Shown in pieces: positions 1-8,817 of a DNA stretch of 64,000 bases (positions are counted from its first letter, which is position 1; each line of letters opens with the position of its first letter). This DNA comes from Methylophilus sp. TWE2. Its GTDB lineage: Bacteria; Pseudomonadota; Gammaproteobacteria; Burkholderiales; Methylophilaceae. Position numbers and translations under genes: made by a program. The DNA is taken from NCBI RefSeq assembly GCF_001183865.1, contig NZ_CP012020.1:496001-560000 (forward strand). The letters run 5' to 3'. The notes under the pieces are model-generated. The model did not search any database. It saw nothing but the letters and a program-made list of their open reading frames with translations, and was not told the origin of the DNA.

Positions 1-110
1 TTCCGTGGTGTGGGTAAACTCAGGTAGAATCTTCGTTCCCATTTTAGGTGCTGGCTTCAGCCTTTAGTCAGTGCCATTTATTAACTTTTTTACTTTTCAA
101 GGCGTCAAAC

Positions 111-1286
111 ATGAGTGAATATCTTTTTACTTCGGAATCGGTTTCCGAAGGCCATCCCGATAAACTGGCTGATCAGGTGTCCGACAGCATTCTGGATGCG
201 ATCCTGGCACAGGACCCAACTGCACGTGTGGCTGCGGAAACCCTGGCAAATACTGGCTTGGTTGTATTGGCTGGTGAGATTACGACCACTGCCAATGTGG
301 ATTACATCAAGGTCGCTCGTGATGCGATCAAACGTATTGGCTATGACAATACAGAGTACGGGATTGATTACAAAGGCTGCGCGGTCTTGGTGGCTTACGA
401 CAAGCAGTCTCCTGACATTGCCCAAGGCGTGGATAACGCGAATGATGATCCTCTGGATCAGGGTGCAGGTGACCAGGGCCTGATGTTTGGCTATGCCGTC
501 AATGAAACCCCGCAACTGATGCCATTACCGATCTGGCTGAGCCACCGTGTGATGGAGCGTCAGTCGCAATTACGTAAGGATGGCCGTTTGCCATGGTTGC
601 GCCCGGATGCAAAATCCCAAGTGACGATTCAGTATGTGGATGGCAAACCACATAAAATTGATACGGTGCTGGTGTCTACACAACATGCGCCAGAAATGTC
701 ACTGGAAGCGATTCGTGAAGCCGTGATCGAAGAAATCATCAAGCCTACACTGCCTGCTGAGTTGATCAAAGGCGAGATCAAATACCTGGTAAACCCGACT
801 GGCCGTTTTGTGATCGGTGGTCCGCAAGGCGATTGTGGCCTGACTGGCCGTAAAATTATCGTGGATACCTATGGCGGCGCAGCCCCACACGGTGGTGGTG
901 CTTTCTCGGGCAAGGATCCTTCTAAAGTTGACCGCTCTGCCGCCTATGCTGGCCGTTATGTGGCAAAAAATATCGTCGCTGCCGGCCTGGCAGACAAATG
1001 CCTCGTGCAAGTCAGCTATGCAATTGGTGTGGCCCAGCCAACCTCCATCATGGTGGAAACCTATGGGACAGGTAAGGTCTCCGATGAGCGTCTGACACAG
1101 CTGGTCCGTGAGCATTTCGACCTGCGTCCAAAAGGCATCGTCAAGATGCTGGACCTGTTGCGCCCGATTTATACCAAAACTGCTGCCTACGGCCATTTTG
1201 GGCGTGATGAACCGGAGTTCAGCTGGGAAGCCACAGATAAAGCGGCTGCCTTGCGTGCGGCTGCCGGACTGTCATCAGGCATATGA
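111..1286 (+). CDS. metK: S-adenosylmethionine synthetase MetK
   Basis: Makes S-adenosylmethionine from methionine and ATP in the cytosol, as a tetramer in known members. The 391-residue product has the usual family length. Visible motifs are the N-terminal [17 protein letters not shown], the ATP-loop [12 protein letters not shown], and [16 protein letters not shown]. The reading frame is open from 48, but the ATG at 111 gives the canonical [18 protein letters not shown] start and has AAGG about 10 bases upstream, so the first 21 codons are rejected. A strong intrinsic terminator follows, so the gene is probably a single unit. The 110 bases upstream hold no SAM riboswitch that I could recognise. 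Confidence 0.97.
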   Translation: MSEYLFTSESVSEGHPDKLADQVSDSILDAILAQDPTARVAAETLANTGLVVLAGEITTTANVDYIKVARDAIKRIGYDNTEYGIDYKGCAVLVAYDKQSPDIAQGVDNANDDPLDQGAGDQGLMFGYAVNETPQLMPLPIWLSHRVMERQSQLRKDGRLPWLRPDAKSQVTIQYVDGKPHKIDTVLVSTQHAPEMSLEAIREAVIEEIIKPTLPAELIKGEIKYLVNPTGRFVIGGPQGDCGLTGRKIIVDTYGGAAPHGGGAFSGKDPSKVDRSAAYAGRYVAKNIVAAGLADKCLVQVSYAIGVAQPTSIMVETYGTGKVSDERLTQLVREHFDLRPKGIVKMLDLLRPIYTKTAAYGHFGRDEPEFSWEATDKAAALRAAAGLSSGI

Positions 1287-1321
1287 TCAGCCGTTAAAAC
1301 ATTCACGTAAAAGTAATTTTC

Positions 1322-1349
1322 AAGAGGGCTTTCTGCCCTCTTTTTTTTT
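1322..1349 (+). terminator. Intrinsic terminator of metK
   Basis: An 8-bp stem AAGAGGGC/GCCCTCTT with loop TTTCT is followed by a run of T. It lies 35 bases after the metK stop. Confidence 0.9.
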
Positions 1350-1408
1350 AATTTTTTTCCGATAAGGAATTATAAGATGTAAGCATTCGAAGGGGCGGTC
1401 GGGGTCGT

Positions 1409-2677
1409 ATGCTAAAAACAATCGCAGTCAAAGATGTACGGATGGGGATGTATATTCATGCGCTTAAGGGTCCATGGATGGATCATCCCTTTTGGACTAG
1501 TCAGTTTGTGCTGACCGATCCCGAAGATTTGAAGAAACTGCTCGCCAGCCCGATCAAAGAAGTGGTGATAGATACGGTCTGGGGCAAGGATGTGGCAGAT
1601 AACGAAGCTAAAGATAACGAAATCAGCCCCATGACGGATAAAGAAATGGCCATGCTGGAGCTAGATGGCCCAGTTGAAGACCTTCCGCCATTAAAGAGTT
1701 CTACGGTGGAGACTCCTGTCTTCAATAGCGTGAAACTGAAAACAGCGACACTTGAGGCTGAGCGTGAACAGGCTGCAAAAATCATCGCCTCATCACGCCA
1801 AGCGGTTGCCTCCATGTTTAACGATTTGCGCATGGGAAAAGCGATTGAGACCGAAGTGGTCATGCCGATTGTGGAGGAAATTTCTGCCTCTGTGGCACGC
1901 AATGTACATGCCCTGATTAGTCTGGTGCGTCTCAAAACGGCAGATGACTATACCTATATGCACTCTGTCGCGGTCTGTGCGTTAATGGCAGCCCTCGCCA
2001 GGGAGCTCAAGCTCTCAGAAACCGAAGTCAAACAGGCGGGATTGGCTGGCTTGATGCATGACATGGGTAAAGCAGGCATTCCTTTGCCGATACTGAACAA
2101 GCCAGGCTCCTTAACGGATAATGAGTTTCATGTGATTCAAGAGCATCCCAAGCTAGGCTATGACATGCTGTTAAAAGCCAATATTTCTGATCCCGTGACG
2201 TTGGATGTGTGCTTGCATCATCATGAAAAAATAGACGGCTCGGGATATCCTGAAAAACTGACTTCTAACCAGATTAGCCTGTTTGCCAAAATGGGAGGCA
2301 TATGTGATGTGTATGATGCGGTCACCTCGGCTCGGGCTTATAAACCTGCCTGGGAACCGGGAATGGCGCTGAAGCGCATGGCAAGCTGGAACGGGCATTT
2401 TGATCCGGTGGTGTTCAAGGCATTTGTTAAAAGCCTGGGGATTTACCCGATAGGCACCGTAGTGATCTTGAAGTCTGGCCGCTTGGCAGTCGTGGTCAAG
2501 CAAAATACACATAGCCTGCTCAAGCCGGTCGTGAAAGCATTTTTTTCGACCAAATCCAGAATTCATATTCCTGTGATTGAGCTGGACTTGTCAAAAAATA
2601 TGGATGAAATTGTGGGAAATGAATCCGTAGACAACTGGGGGATAGGGAATATTGATCATTTATGGACCAACCAATAA
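1409..2677 (+). CDS. HD-GYP cyclic-di-GMP phosphodiesterase with N-terminal DUF3391
   Basis: Predicted to hydrolyse the second messenger c-di-GMP in the cytosol. The 422-residue protein starts with a DUF3391-type segment (about residues 1-60), then a linker rich in Asp/Glu, then an HD-GYP domain from about 150 to 345. Metal and catalytic residues are visible: the HD pair H217-D218 in LMHDMGKAGIP, the HHH at 270-272, and the GYP triplet 279-281 in KIDGSGYPEKL. There is no receiver domain or membrane segment. The ATG at 1409 gives the DUF3391 start MLKTIAVKDVRMGMYI. It converges on topA and ends in a shared hairpin. The input signal is unknown. Confidence 0.9.
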   Translation: MLKTIAVKDVRMGMYIHALKGPWMDHPFWTSQFVLTDPEDLKKLLASPIKEVVIDTVWGKDVADNEAKDNEISPMTDKEMAMLELDGPVEDLPPLKSSTVETPVFNSVKLKTATLEAEREQAAKIIASSRQAVASMFNDLRMGKAIETEVVMPIVEEISASVARNVHALISLVRLKTADDYTYMHSVAVCALMAALARELKLSETEVKQAGLAGLMHDMGKAGIPLPILNKPGSLTDNEFHVIQEHPKLGYDMLLKANISDPVTLDVCLHHHEKIDGSGYPEKLTSNQISLFAKMGGICDVYDAVTSARAYKPAWEPGMALKRMASWNGHFDPVVFKAFVKSLGIYPIGTVVILKSGRLAVVVKQNTHSLLKPVVKAFFSTKSRIHIPVIELDLSKNMDEIVGNESVDNWGIGNIDHLWTNQ

Positions 2678-2712
2678 ATGGATCCATAGCAATAGACCCA
2701 TTAGGATAAGTG

Positions 2713-2747
2713 ACCATCTTTAAGGAGAGATACTCCTTAAAGATGGT
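2713..2747. terminator. Perfect hairpin between convergent HD-GYP gene and topA
   Basis: A perfect 15-bp inverted repeat (ACCATCTTTAAGGAG, 2713-2727 with 2733-2747) has a 5-base loop, and its right arm touches the topA stop codon. It lacks a good T-run on either strand. It probably serves as a 3'-end or terminator for both convergent transcripts. Confidence 0.6.
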
Positions 2748-5317
2748 TATTCTGTTGCTGTCTTTTTAGCGCGTTTGCTTGCAGCGGTTTTGGTCGCTGT
2801 GGTTTTGCCTGCAGCCGGTTTCTTGGCCGCTGACTTTTTGGCTGTGGTTTTTTTGCCAGCAGTTTTACCACCCTCTTTAGCGGCTTTCTCGGCCAGGAGC
2901 TCCAGCGCCTGCTCTACCGTCAGCTCCTCTGGTGTCACGCTCTTAGGCAGCGTTGCACGAATGCCATTATGTTGTACGTAGGGGCCAAAACGTCCTGAAA
3001 ATACCTCAATCCGTCCTTCGCCTGATGGGTGTTCACCCAGGTCTGCCAGTGGGGCAGGGCCACCGGCAGCTGCCAGCAGTTTGACTGCACCTTCAAGGTC
3101 TATGCTGAAGACGCTCTCGGTTTTTGGGATCGATTTAAACTTGCCATCATGGTTCACATAAGGCCCGAAGCGGCCGATATTTGCGACAATTTTTTTACCT
3201 GTTTCAGGGTGTTGGCCCAGGTCACGCGGCAAACTCAGTAGCATGTTTGCCGTATCAATATTGATCTGGCTCAGCGGTATCTCTTTGGGAATGCTGACGC
3301 GCTTAGGCTTTTTCTTTTCGCCTTCAACCGGTTGGCCGACCTGTAGATATGGACCATAAGGGCCGTTCATCAGGTAGATTTCCTTCTGCGTCTCTGCATC
3401 CAGGCCAATGACGGTAGGCTCGCTCGCGTTATTGACTTCACCATCCAGATTGCGTTTGTAATCGCATTTAGGTGTCGCGTTATAGCCGGTACAGCCGATA
3501 AAGCTGCCATAACGGCTAAGCTGTTTCTGCAACTGGCGGCCGCATTTTGGGCAGAACTCGTCGATCAGTTCATTGCCAGGACGTTCAACATCGGCTTTGA
3601 CTTGAATCTGCTGGTTAAAGCCTTGCCAGAATTTGTCCATGACTGGCACCCATTCCAGGTTGCCTTCCGCAATCTCATCCAGCTCGTTCTCGAGCTTAGC
3701 CGTAAAGTCATAGTCGACATATTGGGTAAAGTGCTCGGTCAGGAACTTATTGACGACACGGCCGACATCAGTTGGTGTAAAGCGCTTTTTATCGAGCAAT
3801 ACATATTCGCGGTCTTGCAGGGTAGAAATAATACTGGCATAGGTTGAAGGGCGACCGATGCCATATTCTTCCAGCGCCTTGACCAGGCTGGCTTCAGAAT
3901 ACCGCGGCGGTGGTTCGGTAAAGTGCTGTTCACCGAAAATCTTCTCTACCGTCAGTATCTCACCAGTTTCCAGATGCGGCAATTTCGCTTCTGCGTCTTC
4001 GTCATCCTTGTCGTCGTCCTTGCCTTCCATATAGACGGCAATAAAGCCCGGGAAAATCAGGGTCTGACCACTGGCGCGAAACAGATTAGCCTCGCTGCCT
4101 ACCGACAGGTCGACACTGACGGCGTCATATTTGGCCTGTGTCATCTGGCAAGCCAAGGTACGCTTCCAGATCATTTCATACAATTTGAATTGTTCGTCGT
4201 TCAGGTACTGACGCACGCTGGCAGGTGTACGTGTAATGTCAGTGGGCCGGATCGCCTCGTGCGCCTCTTGCGCATTTTTGGCTTTAGTTTTGTACATGAT
4301 GGGCGCTTTGGGCAGGTAGTCTGCATCAAAGTGCTTTTTCACGTAGTCACGGATTTGCATCACGGCTTCAGTGGCCAGGCTGAACGAGTCGGTACGCATA
4401 TAGGTAATCAACCCCACCGTGCCGCTGCCAACGTCCATGCCTTCATACAGTTGCTGTGCCACCCGCATGGCGCGGCTGGTGGTAAAGCCGAGTTTGCGTA
4501 CGGCCTCCTGTTGCAGGGTGGAGGTGGTGAATGGTGCGGCCGGGCTGCGGCTGCGTTGCTTTTTCTCAACACGCGTCACCGTCGTTTTACCGGCAGAGGC
4601 TAGTAACAGCTTACCGACGATATCTGCCTGCTGGTCATGGTTGGTGACCGTGAATTGCTCTACTTTCTGGCCATTGAGCTGTATCAGCTTGGCATCGAAC
4701 CCATGCGCATGCTTGAGCGCGCTCATGTGGATGCTCCAGTATTCCTGGCTGGTAAAGGCTTCGATTTCGAGCTCTCGCTCGACAATCAGGCGTAAGGCCG
4801 GGCTTTGTACGCGGCCCGCAGACAGCCCGCGGCGGATTTTTTTCCACAGCAACGGCGAAAGATTAAAGCCCACCAGGTAATCCAGCGCGCGGCGCGCTTG
4901 CTGCGCATTGACCAGGTCCATCGAGATGTCGCGCGGATGGTCAATGGCATGTTTTACCGCCGTCTGCGTGATCTCGTTAAATTCGACGCGTTTGAGCAGC
5001 TTGTTTTTAATCAGTTTTTTCTCGGCCAGAATCTCGGCAATATGCCAGGAAATCGCTTCCCCTTCGCGGTCCGGGTCGGTTGCCAGGTAAATGCTGTCGG
5101 CATTCTTAACCGCTTTGGCAATGGCATCGACGTGTTTGCTATTGCGGTCGATGATGTCGTACTTCATCGCGAATTGCTGTGCCGGGTCAACCGCGCCGTT
5201 TTTGGGGATCAGGTCGCGCACGTGCCCGTAAGAAGCCAGGACCTCAAAATCACCGCCCAAATATTTTTTGAGGGTTTTGGCCTTGGAAGGAGATTCAACG
5301 ATCAGCAGTTTTGACAT
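2747..5317 (-). CDS. topA: DNA topoisomerase I
   Basis: Type IA topoisomerase that relaxes negative supercoils through a transient 5'-phosphotyrosine. The 856 residues begin with the Toprim domain (IVESPSKAKTLKKYL at 5-20, acidic ATDPDREGEA at 79-88). The catalytic tyrosine is Y306 in LITYMRTDS. Only one four-cysteine zinc motif is clear (CPKCGRQL... to CTGY...C, about 600-630), whereas the E. coli enzyme has three. Later segments with FGPYV motifs look like zinc-less topo C-terminal repeats. The last 40 residues are a Lys/Ala-rich tail of KKTTAKKSAAKK type, likely a DNA-binding extension. It is the last gene of the minus-strand run. Confidence 0.97.
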   Translation of the reverse strand: MSKLLIVESPSKAKTLKKYLGGDFEVLASYGHVRDLIPKNGAVDPAQQFAMKYDIIDRNSKHVDAIAKAVKNADSIYLATDPDREGEAISWHIAEILAEKKLIKNKLLKRVEFNEITQTAVKHAIDHPRDISMDLVNAQQARRALDYLVGFNLSPLLWKKIRRGLSAGRVQSPALRLIVERELEIEAFTSQEYWSIHMSALKHAHGFDAKLIQLNGQKVEQFTVTNHDQQADIVGKLLLASAGKTTVTRVEKKQRSRSPAAPFTTSTLQQEAVRKLGFTTSRAMRVAQQLYEGMDVGSGTVGLITYMRTDSFSLATEAVMQIRDYVKKHFDADYLPKAPIMYKTKAKNAQEAHEAIRPTDITRTPASVRQYLNDEQFKLYEMIWKRTLACQMTQAKYDAVSVDLSVGSEANLFRASGQTLIFPGFIAVYMEGKDDDKDDEDAEAKLPHLETGEILTVEKIFGEQHFTEPPPRYSEASLVKALEEYGIGRPSTYASIISTLQDREYVLLDKKRFTPTDVGRVVNKFLTEHFTQYVDYDFTAKLENELDEIAEGNLEWVPVMDKFWQGFNQQIQVKADVERPGNELIDEFCPKCGRQLQKQLSRYGSFIGCTGYNATPKCDYKRNLDGEVNNASEPTVIGLDAETQKEIYLMNGPYGPYLQVGQPVEGEKKKPKRVSIPKEIPLSQINIDTANMLLSLPRDLGQHPETGKKIVANIGRFGPYVNHDGKFKSIPKTESVFSIDLEGAVKLLAAAGGPAPLADLGEHPSGEGRIEVFSGRFGPYVQHNGIRATLPKSVTPEELTVEQALELLAEKAAKEGGKTAGKKTTAKKSAAKKPAAGKTTATKTAASKRAKKTATE

Positions 5318-5380
5318 TGCGCGGTCTGTATAAGAGTTGGCTAGATAATAGCAAGCGTTTTAACGACTAGACAATATATC

Positions 5381-5416
5381 GGTGCGGAAAGTCTGACATT
5401 AAAGTCTTTCTGCACC
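5381..5416 (-). terminator. Hairpin downstream of ttcA
   Basis: An 11-bp imperfect stem (GGTGCGGAAAG with CTTTCTGCACC, one G-U pair) has a 14-base loop, 12 bases after the ttcA stop on the minus strand. No T-run follows, so it may be a weak terminator or a processing structure in a ttcA-topA transcript. Confidence 0.4.
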
Positions 5417-5427
5417 AAAACATTGTG

Positions 5428-6369
5428 TTATTCCTCAGTGGTGACCGCAACCGGGAAAGGCTTGCGCGCAAATTCAATGCGTTTGTCATCCTGGGTGGCA
5501 ATGGTAAGCGCCATGTCGTTAGACGAAAATTTTTCATGGTCAAACATCGGGTCTTCGTCCTCCTCTTTGGCCTGGCTCAAATGCTTGAAGTCATACAAAT
5601 CGAAGTCAGCCAGGTGCGAAGGCTCCACATTGCCAATCGCACGGAAAATATTATTGATTCTTCCCGGCTGTTCTCGTTCCCAATTGTTCAACATATCTTT
5701 GACTTTCTGGCGCTGCAGGTTTTCCTGGCTGCCGCACAAGTCGCATGGAATAATCGGGAACTGCATGCCGCGCGCATAAGACGCAATGTCTTTTTCGGCG
5801 CAGTAAGCCAACGGGCGGATCACCATGAATTCACCGCGGTTGGTCGCCAGTTTGGGCGGCATGGCTTTCATCTTGGCGCCATAAAACATATTCAGAAACA
5901 AGGTTTGCACAATATCATCACGGTGGTGGCCCAGTGCAATTTTGTTGGCGCCCAATTGTTGGGCCGTGGTATAGATAATGCCGCGGCGCAAGCGTGAACA
6001 AAGGCTGCAAGTGGTTTTACCTTCAGGAATTTTTTCTTTGACGATAGAATAAGTATCCGCTTCCACAATACGGTATTCCACCCCCAGTTTATCCAGGTAG
6101 GCGGGCAACACATCGGCCGGAAAGCCAGGCTGTTTCTGGTCCAGATTCATGGCGATCAGCTTGAAATTGATGGGCGCGCGTTCCTGCAAGGCCAGCAAAA
6201 TCATCAGCATGGCGTGGCTATCCTTGCCGCCGCTCATGCACACAAGCACGGTGTCGCCCTCTTCAATCATGTTGTAATCGCCAATGGCCTTGCCCGTGGC
6301 GCTAATCAGTTGATTACGCAACTTGAGGAAGTTTTGGCTGACGTCGTCTGGATAATGTTTGATCTTCAT
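5428..6369 (-). CDS. ttcA: tRNA 2-thiocytidine(32) synthetase TtcA
   Basis: ATP-dependent, iron-sulfur-dependent thiolation of cytidine 32 in tRNA. The 313-residue protein has the PP-loop SGGKDS at about 46-51, which adenylates the substrate. It has two Cys pairs that should hold the [4Fe-4S] cluster: C121/C124 in TTCSLCSR and C209/C212 in PCDLCGSQ. The length matches the E. coli protein. It lies in a minus-strand run after folM-like and Cys-rich genes, 64 bases from the latter, and is followed by topA. Confidence 0.95.
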   Translation of the reverse strand: MKIKHYPDDVSQNFLKLRNQLISATGKAIGDYNMIEEGDTVLVCMSGGKDSHAMLMILLALQERAPINFKLIAMNLDQKQPGFPADVLPAYLDKLGVEYRIVEADTYSIVKEKIPEGKTTCSLCSRLRRGIIYTTAQQLGANKIALGHHRDDIVQTLFLNMFYGAKMKAMPPKLATNRGEFMVIRPLAYCAEKDIASYARGMQFPIIPCDLCGSQENLQRQKVKDMLNNWEREQPGRINNIFRAIGNVEPSHLADFDLYDFKHLSQAKEEDEDPMFDHEKFSSNDMALTIATQDDKRIEFARKPFPVAVTTEE

Positions 6370-6433
6370 AGGCGCGCATTATAGCGGAAAGCAAGCTAAA
6401 GTCACGCTAAGTCTTTGATTATTCGAGTTGATT

Positions 6434-6760
6434 TTATTCAGATAATTCTACGTCTGCGTCACAGACAGTGTCGGCAGCGATCCAGCGTTTAAATAAACGA
6501 CTTGCGGCAAGGTTAAGCCAGCCAGGTAACCAGCGCAGAAAACGGGCCGGGTCACTGACCATGCCGCAAAAATAGCGTTGCTTGTGTTCGTGCCAGATCA
6601 GCGCCCGACACGGCGCTTGATGCGGCCAGAGCAAGGTGAGGCTTACCGGGCAAGGTTCAGCCGCGCAGCAGACCCCGCAACCATTGCACGCCTGGCCTAG
6701 AGCAGGCTTGGCTGGCGCATTGGCATGAATGGTGATGATTTGCTGACTTGGCATTGTCAC
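6434..6760 (-). CDS. Small Cys-rich protein, YkgJ/ferredoxin-like cluster binder (function unknown)
   Basis: A 108-residue soluble protein whose N-terminal half carries the tight motif CNGCGVCCAAEPCP, followed by further Cys (ALIW region, YFCGMVSD, TVCDAD). Such spacing suggests a bound Fe-S cluster or zinc, as in YkgJ-type proteins. I do not know its function. It starts 10 bases after folM and precedes ttcA, itself an Fe-S enzyme, so a role linked to tRNA thiolation or cluster supply is possible but only inferred. The start chosen is GTG 6760, with AAGG 8 bases upstream. ATG 6754 is the alternative. Confidence 0.75.
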   Translation of the reverse strand: MTMPSQQIITIHANAPAKPALGQACNGCGVCCAAEPCPVSLTLLWPHQAPCRALIWHEHKQRYFCGMVSDPARFLRWLPGWLNLAASRLFKRWIAADTVCDADVELSE

Positions 6761-6770
6761 GCGCCAGCCC

Positions 6771-7523
6771 TTAAATGCTCAAATGGCGGCCGCCATCTAC
6801 GGCGAGGACATGGCCGGTAACAAATGGCGCATCGTAAATTAAAAACTTTACCGCTTTGGCGATATCACTGGGCTCGCCAGTACGTTTAAGCAAGGTCTGG
6901 TTAATCACTTGCTGGCGATATTGCTCATCAAACTCCTGATTGTTGTCGGGCCATAACACGGGCCCTGGCGCCACTGCATTGACGCGCACTTTGGGTGCCA
7001 GCTCCTGGGCCAGCGATTTGGTCAGGCTGACCAGGCCCGCTTTTGCGGCGCTATACACAATGTAGTGTTTCTTGGGGCGCTCAATATGCATGTCGGTAAT
7101 ATTGACGATACAACCACCACTGGCCTGCAACGCATCCGCTGCCGCCTGGCTTAAAAACAGGGGGGCTTTGAGATTGCTGCCCATCAGGTCTTCCCATTGT
7201 TCAAGCTGTATGCTGCCAAGCTCAGTAGGGTAGTAGCTGGAAGCGTTATTCACCAGGGCATCCAGTCTGCCGAAGGTTTGCAGCGTGGCAGCCACCAGCG
7301 CCGGAATGCAATCGGTTTCCAGCAAGTTGCATTGCGTGATGGCAGCGCTGTTGGGGCGGATCTGATTCAGTTCGGCTTGTAGCGCAATGGCTTCAGTTTC
7401 GCTGGTGTGGTAGTGCAGCATGATGCTGGCACCTTGGCGATGCAGTTCGCGTGTAATGGAGGCGCCCACCCGTTTGGCACCCCCTGTAATCAGCACAACT
7501 TTAGTCTGGGAATCAGCGTTCAC
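6771..7523 (-). CDS. folM: Pteridine reductase / dihydromonapterin reductase-like SDR (FolM family)
   Basis: NADPH-dependent short-chain dehydrogenase of 250 residues. The N-terminal nucleotide motif is TGGAKRVG, the TGxxxRxG form typical of pteridine reductases rather than TGxxxGxG. NNAS is present, as is the catalytic YSAAKAG with Tyr and Lys. The likely substrate is dihydropterin or dihydromonapterin, feeding tetrahydropterin or folate pools. The start is GTG at 7523. It heads the minus-strand run (folM, Cys-rich gene, ttcA, topA) and is divergent from the MidA-type gene with only 42 bases between starts. FolM is the best match, but the exact substrate cannot be read from sequence. Confidence 0.8.
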   Translation of the reverse strand: MNADSQTKVVLITGGAKRVGASITRELHRQGASIMLHYHTSETEAIALQAELNQIRPNSAAITQCNLLETDCIPALVAATLQTFGRLDALVNNASSYYPTELGSIQLEQWEDLMGSNLKAPLFLSQAAADALQASGGCIVNITDMHIERPKKHYIVYSAAKAGLVSLTKSLAQELAPKVRVNAVAPGPVLWPDNNQEFDEQYRQQVINQTLLKRTGEPSDIAKAVKFLIYDAPFVTGHVLAVDGGRHLSI

Positions 7524-7553
7524 ATTAGTCTCTTTATTCTAGACAGCTCACAT

Positions 7554-7559
7554 TATAAT
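7554..7559 (+). promoter_or_regulatory. TATAAT -10 box next to the MidA-type start codon
   Basis: A perfect TATAAT sits inside the palindrome CATTATAATG in the 42-base divergent gap. It ends 6 bases before ATG 7566, so initiation would fall at or next to the start codon. No good -35 was seen. Confidence 0.5.
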
Positions 7560-7565
7560 GGTTGA

Positions 7566-8735
7566 ATGACTGCTCAACCGATTTCTACACGATTGCCCGC
7601 GCTGGATGCCGGGGCGCAACAGCATAGCGACAAGTTACTCGCCCACATTCAACAATCTATCAGGCAACAGGGCGGCTGGATTCCATTTGCTGAGTATATG
7701 CAAATGGCCCTTTATACGCCGCACCTTGGCTATTACAGTGGAGAAGCGAATAAGTTCGGTCGCGGCGGAGATTTTGTCACCGCGCCTGAGATTTCGCCGC
7801 TGTTTGCGCAAGCGCTTGCCAATCAGGTTGGTCAAGGGTTGCAAGAAACTGCCGGAAATGTGCTGGAGCTTGGGGCAGGGACAGGTAAGTTGGCAGCAGG
7901 GCTGTTGCTCCAACTTGAAGCGCTAGGGCAATTGCCACCACATTATTTTATTCTTGAGGTAAGCGCTAACTTGCGCCAAAGGCAACAGGATAGCCTGAAA
8001 AAACTGTTGCCTGAATCTTTATTCTCACGCCTGCAATGGCTGGATGAGTTGCCAGCTAACTTTGATGGCGTGGTGATTGGTAATGAGGTGCTGGATGCGA
8101 TTCCGGTACATGTGCTGACCTGGCAGAAGGGCGTTTGGCAAGAACGGGGCGTTGCTTTTGAGTCCGGCCTAGTTTCGCAGCTACGGCCATTGCAACATGC
8201 CTCATTAGTTCAAGCTATCGATTCCGACCCTTTACCTGATGGCTACACCACGGAAGTTTGTCCGGCAGCACAAGGTCTCATCGCCAGTCTTGCAGCGATG
8301 TTAGGGCGTGGGTTGATTTTGATGCTGGACTATGGTTTTGCTGCGAGTGAGTACTACCATCCGCAACGTACACAAGGCACTTTGATGTGCCATTACCAGC
8401 ATTATGCGCATGATGATCCACTTGTTTATCCCGGCTTGCAGGATATTACTGCGCATGTCGATTTCACTGCCATGGCCGAAACGGCGTTGGCACATGGGTT
8501 GACCTGTGCAGGTTATACCAACCAGGCGCAATTTTTAATCAACTGTGGCATTCTGCAATTGCTGCAACAGGTTTCGCCGGAAGAGAGTGCGCGTTATTTG
8601 CCGATGGTGGCGGCAGTACAAAAGTTGCTATCACCTGCGGAGATGGGGGAGTTGTTTAAGGTACTGGCGTTGAGTAAGGGGTTGAGTGAACCGCTGGTTG
8701 GGTTTATGAGTGGGGATAAAAGGCATCAGTTGTGA
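7566..8735 (+). CDS. MidA/NDUFAF7-type SAM-dependent methyltransferase (COG1565)
   Basis: Cytosolic class I methyltransferase of 389 residues. It has the family signature near the N-terminus (EYMQMALYTPHLGYYSG, then FGRGGDFVTAPEISPLF) and the SAM-binding loop VLELGAGTGKLA at about 100-111. Mitochondrial relatives methylate an arginine of a complex I subunit. The bacterial substrate is not known to me. It is divergent from the folM-like gene, an arrangement common in betaproteobacteria. The -10 box lies so close to the ATG that the mRNA may be leaderless. A hairpin-forming GGTTGA/TCAACC pair (7560-7579) flanks the start codon. Confidence 0.85.
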   Translation: MTAQPISTRLPALDAGAQQHSDKLLAHIQQSIRQQGGWIPFAEYMQMALYTPHLGYYSGEANKFGRGGDFVTAPEISPLFAQALANQVGQGLQETAGNVLELGAGTGKLAAGLLLQLEALGQLPPHYFILEVSANLRQRQQDSLKKLLPESLFSRLQWLDELPANFDGVVIGNEVLDAIPVHVLTWQKGVWQERGVAFESGLVSQLRPLQHASLVQAIDSDPLPDGYTTEVCPAAQGLIASLAAMLGRGLILMLDYGFAASEYYHPQRTQGTLMCHYQHYAHDDPLVYPGLQDITAHVDFTAMAETALAHGLTCAGYTNQAQFLINCGILQLLQQVSPEESARYLPMVAAVQKLLSPAEMGELFKVLALSKGLSEPLVGFMSGDKRHQL

Positions 8736-8804
8736 TGGTTTTTTGAGTGTTGCGTAATAAAGTCATTCTTTGGGATGGGGTCGAAGGAAAACAGGCTCTT
8801 AAAG

Positions 8805-8810
8805 TATAAT
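8805..8810 (+). promoter_or_regulatory. TATAAT -10 box of trmB
   Basis: A perfect TATAAT with a GC-rich discriminator (GCGCCCC) ends 7 bases before the chosen trmB ATG at 8818. This predicts a transcript starting at the start codon. The -35 region is not recognisable. Confidence 0.5.
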
Positions 8811-8817
8811 GCGCCCC

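Noticed and set aside
1-110. Possible SAM riboswitch upstream of metK
   Set aside because: I could not match any known SAM riboswitch fold in these 110 bases, and no terminator or SD-hiding helix is evident. A covariance-model scan would settle it.
3923-4603. 226-residue ORF antisense to topA
   Set aside because: It lies wholly within topA, whose product is clearly recognised, and has no recognisable motif or convincing SD.
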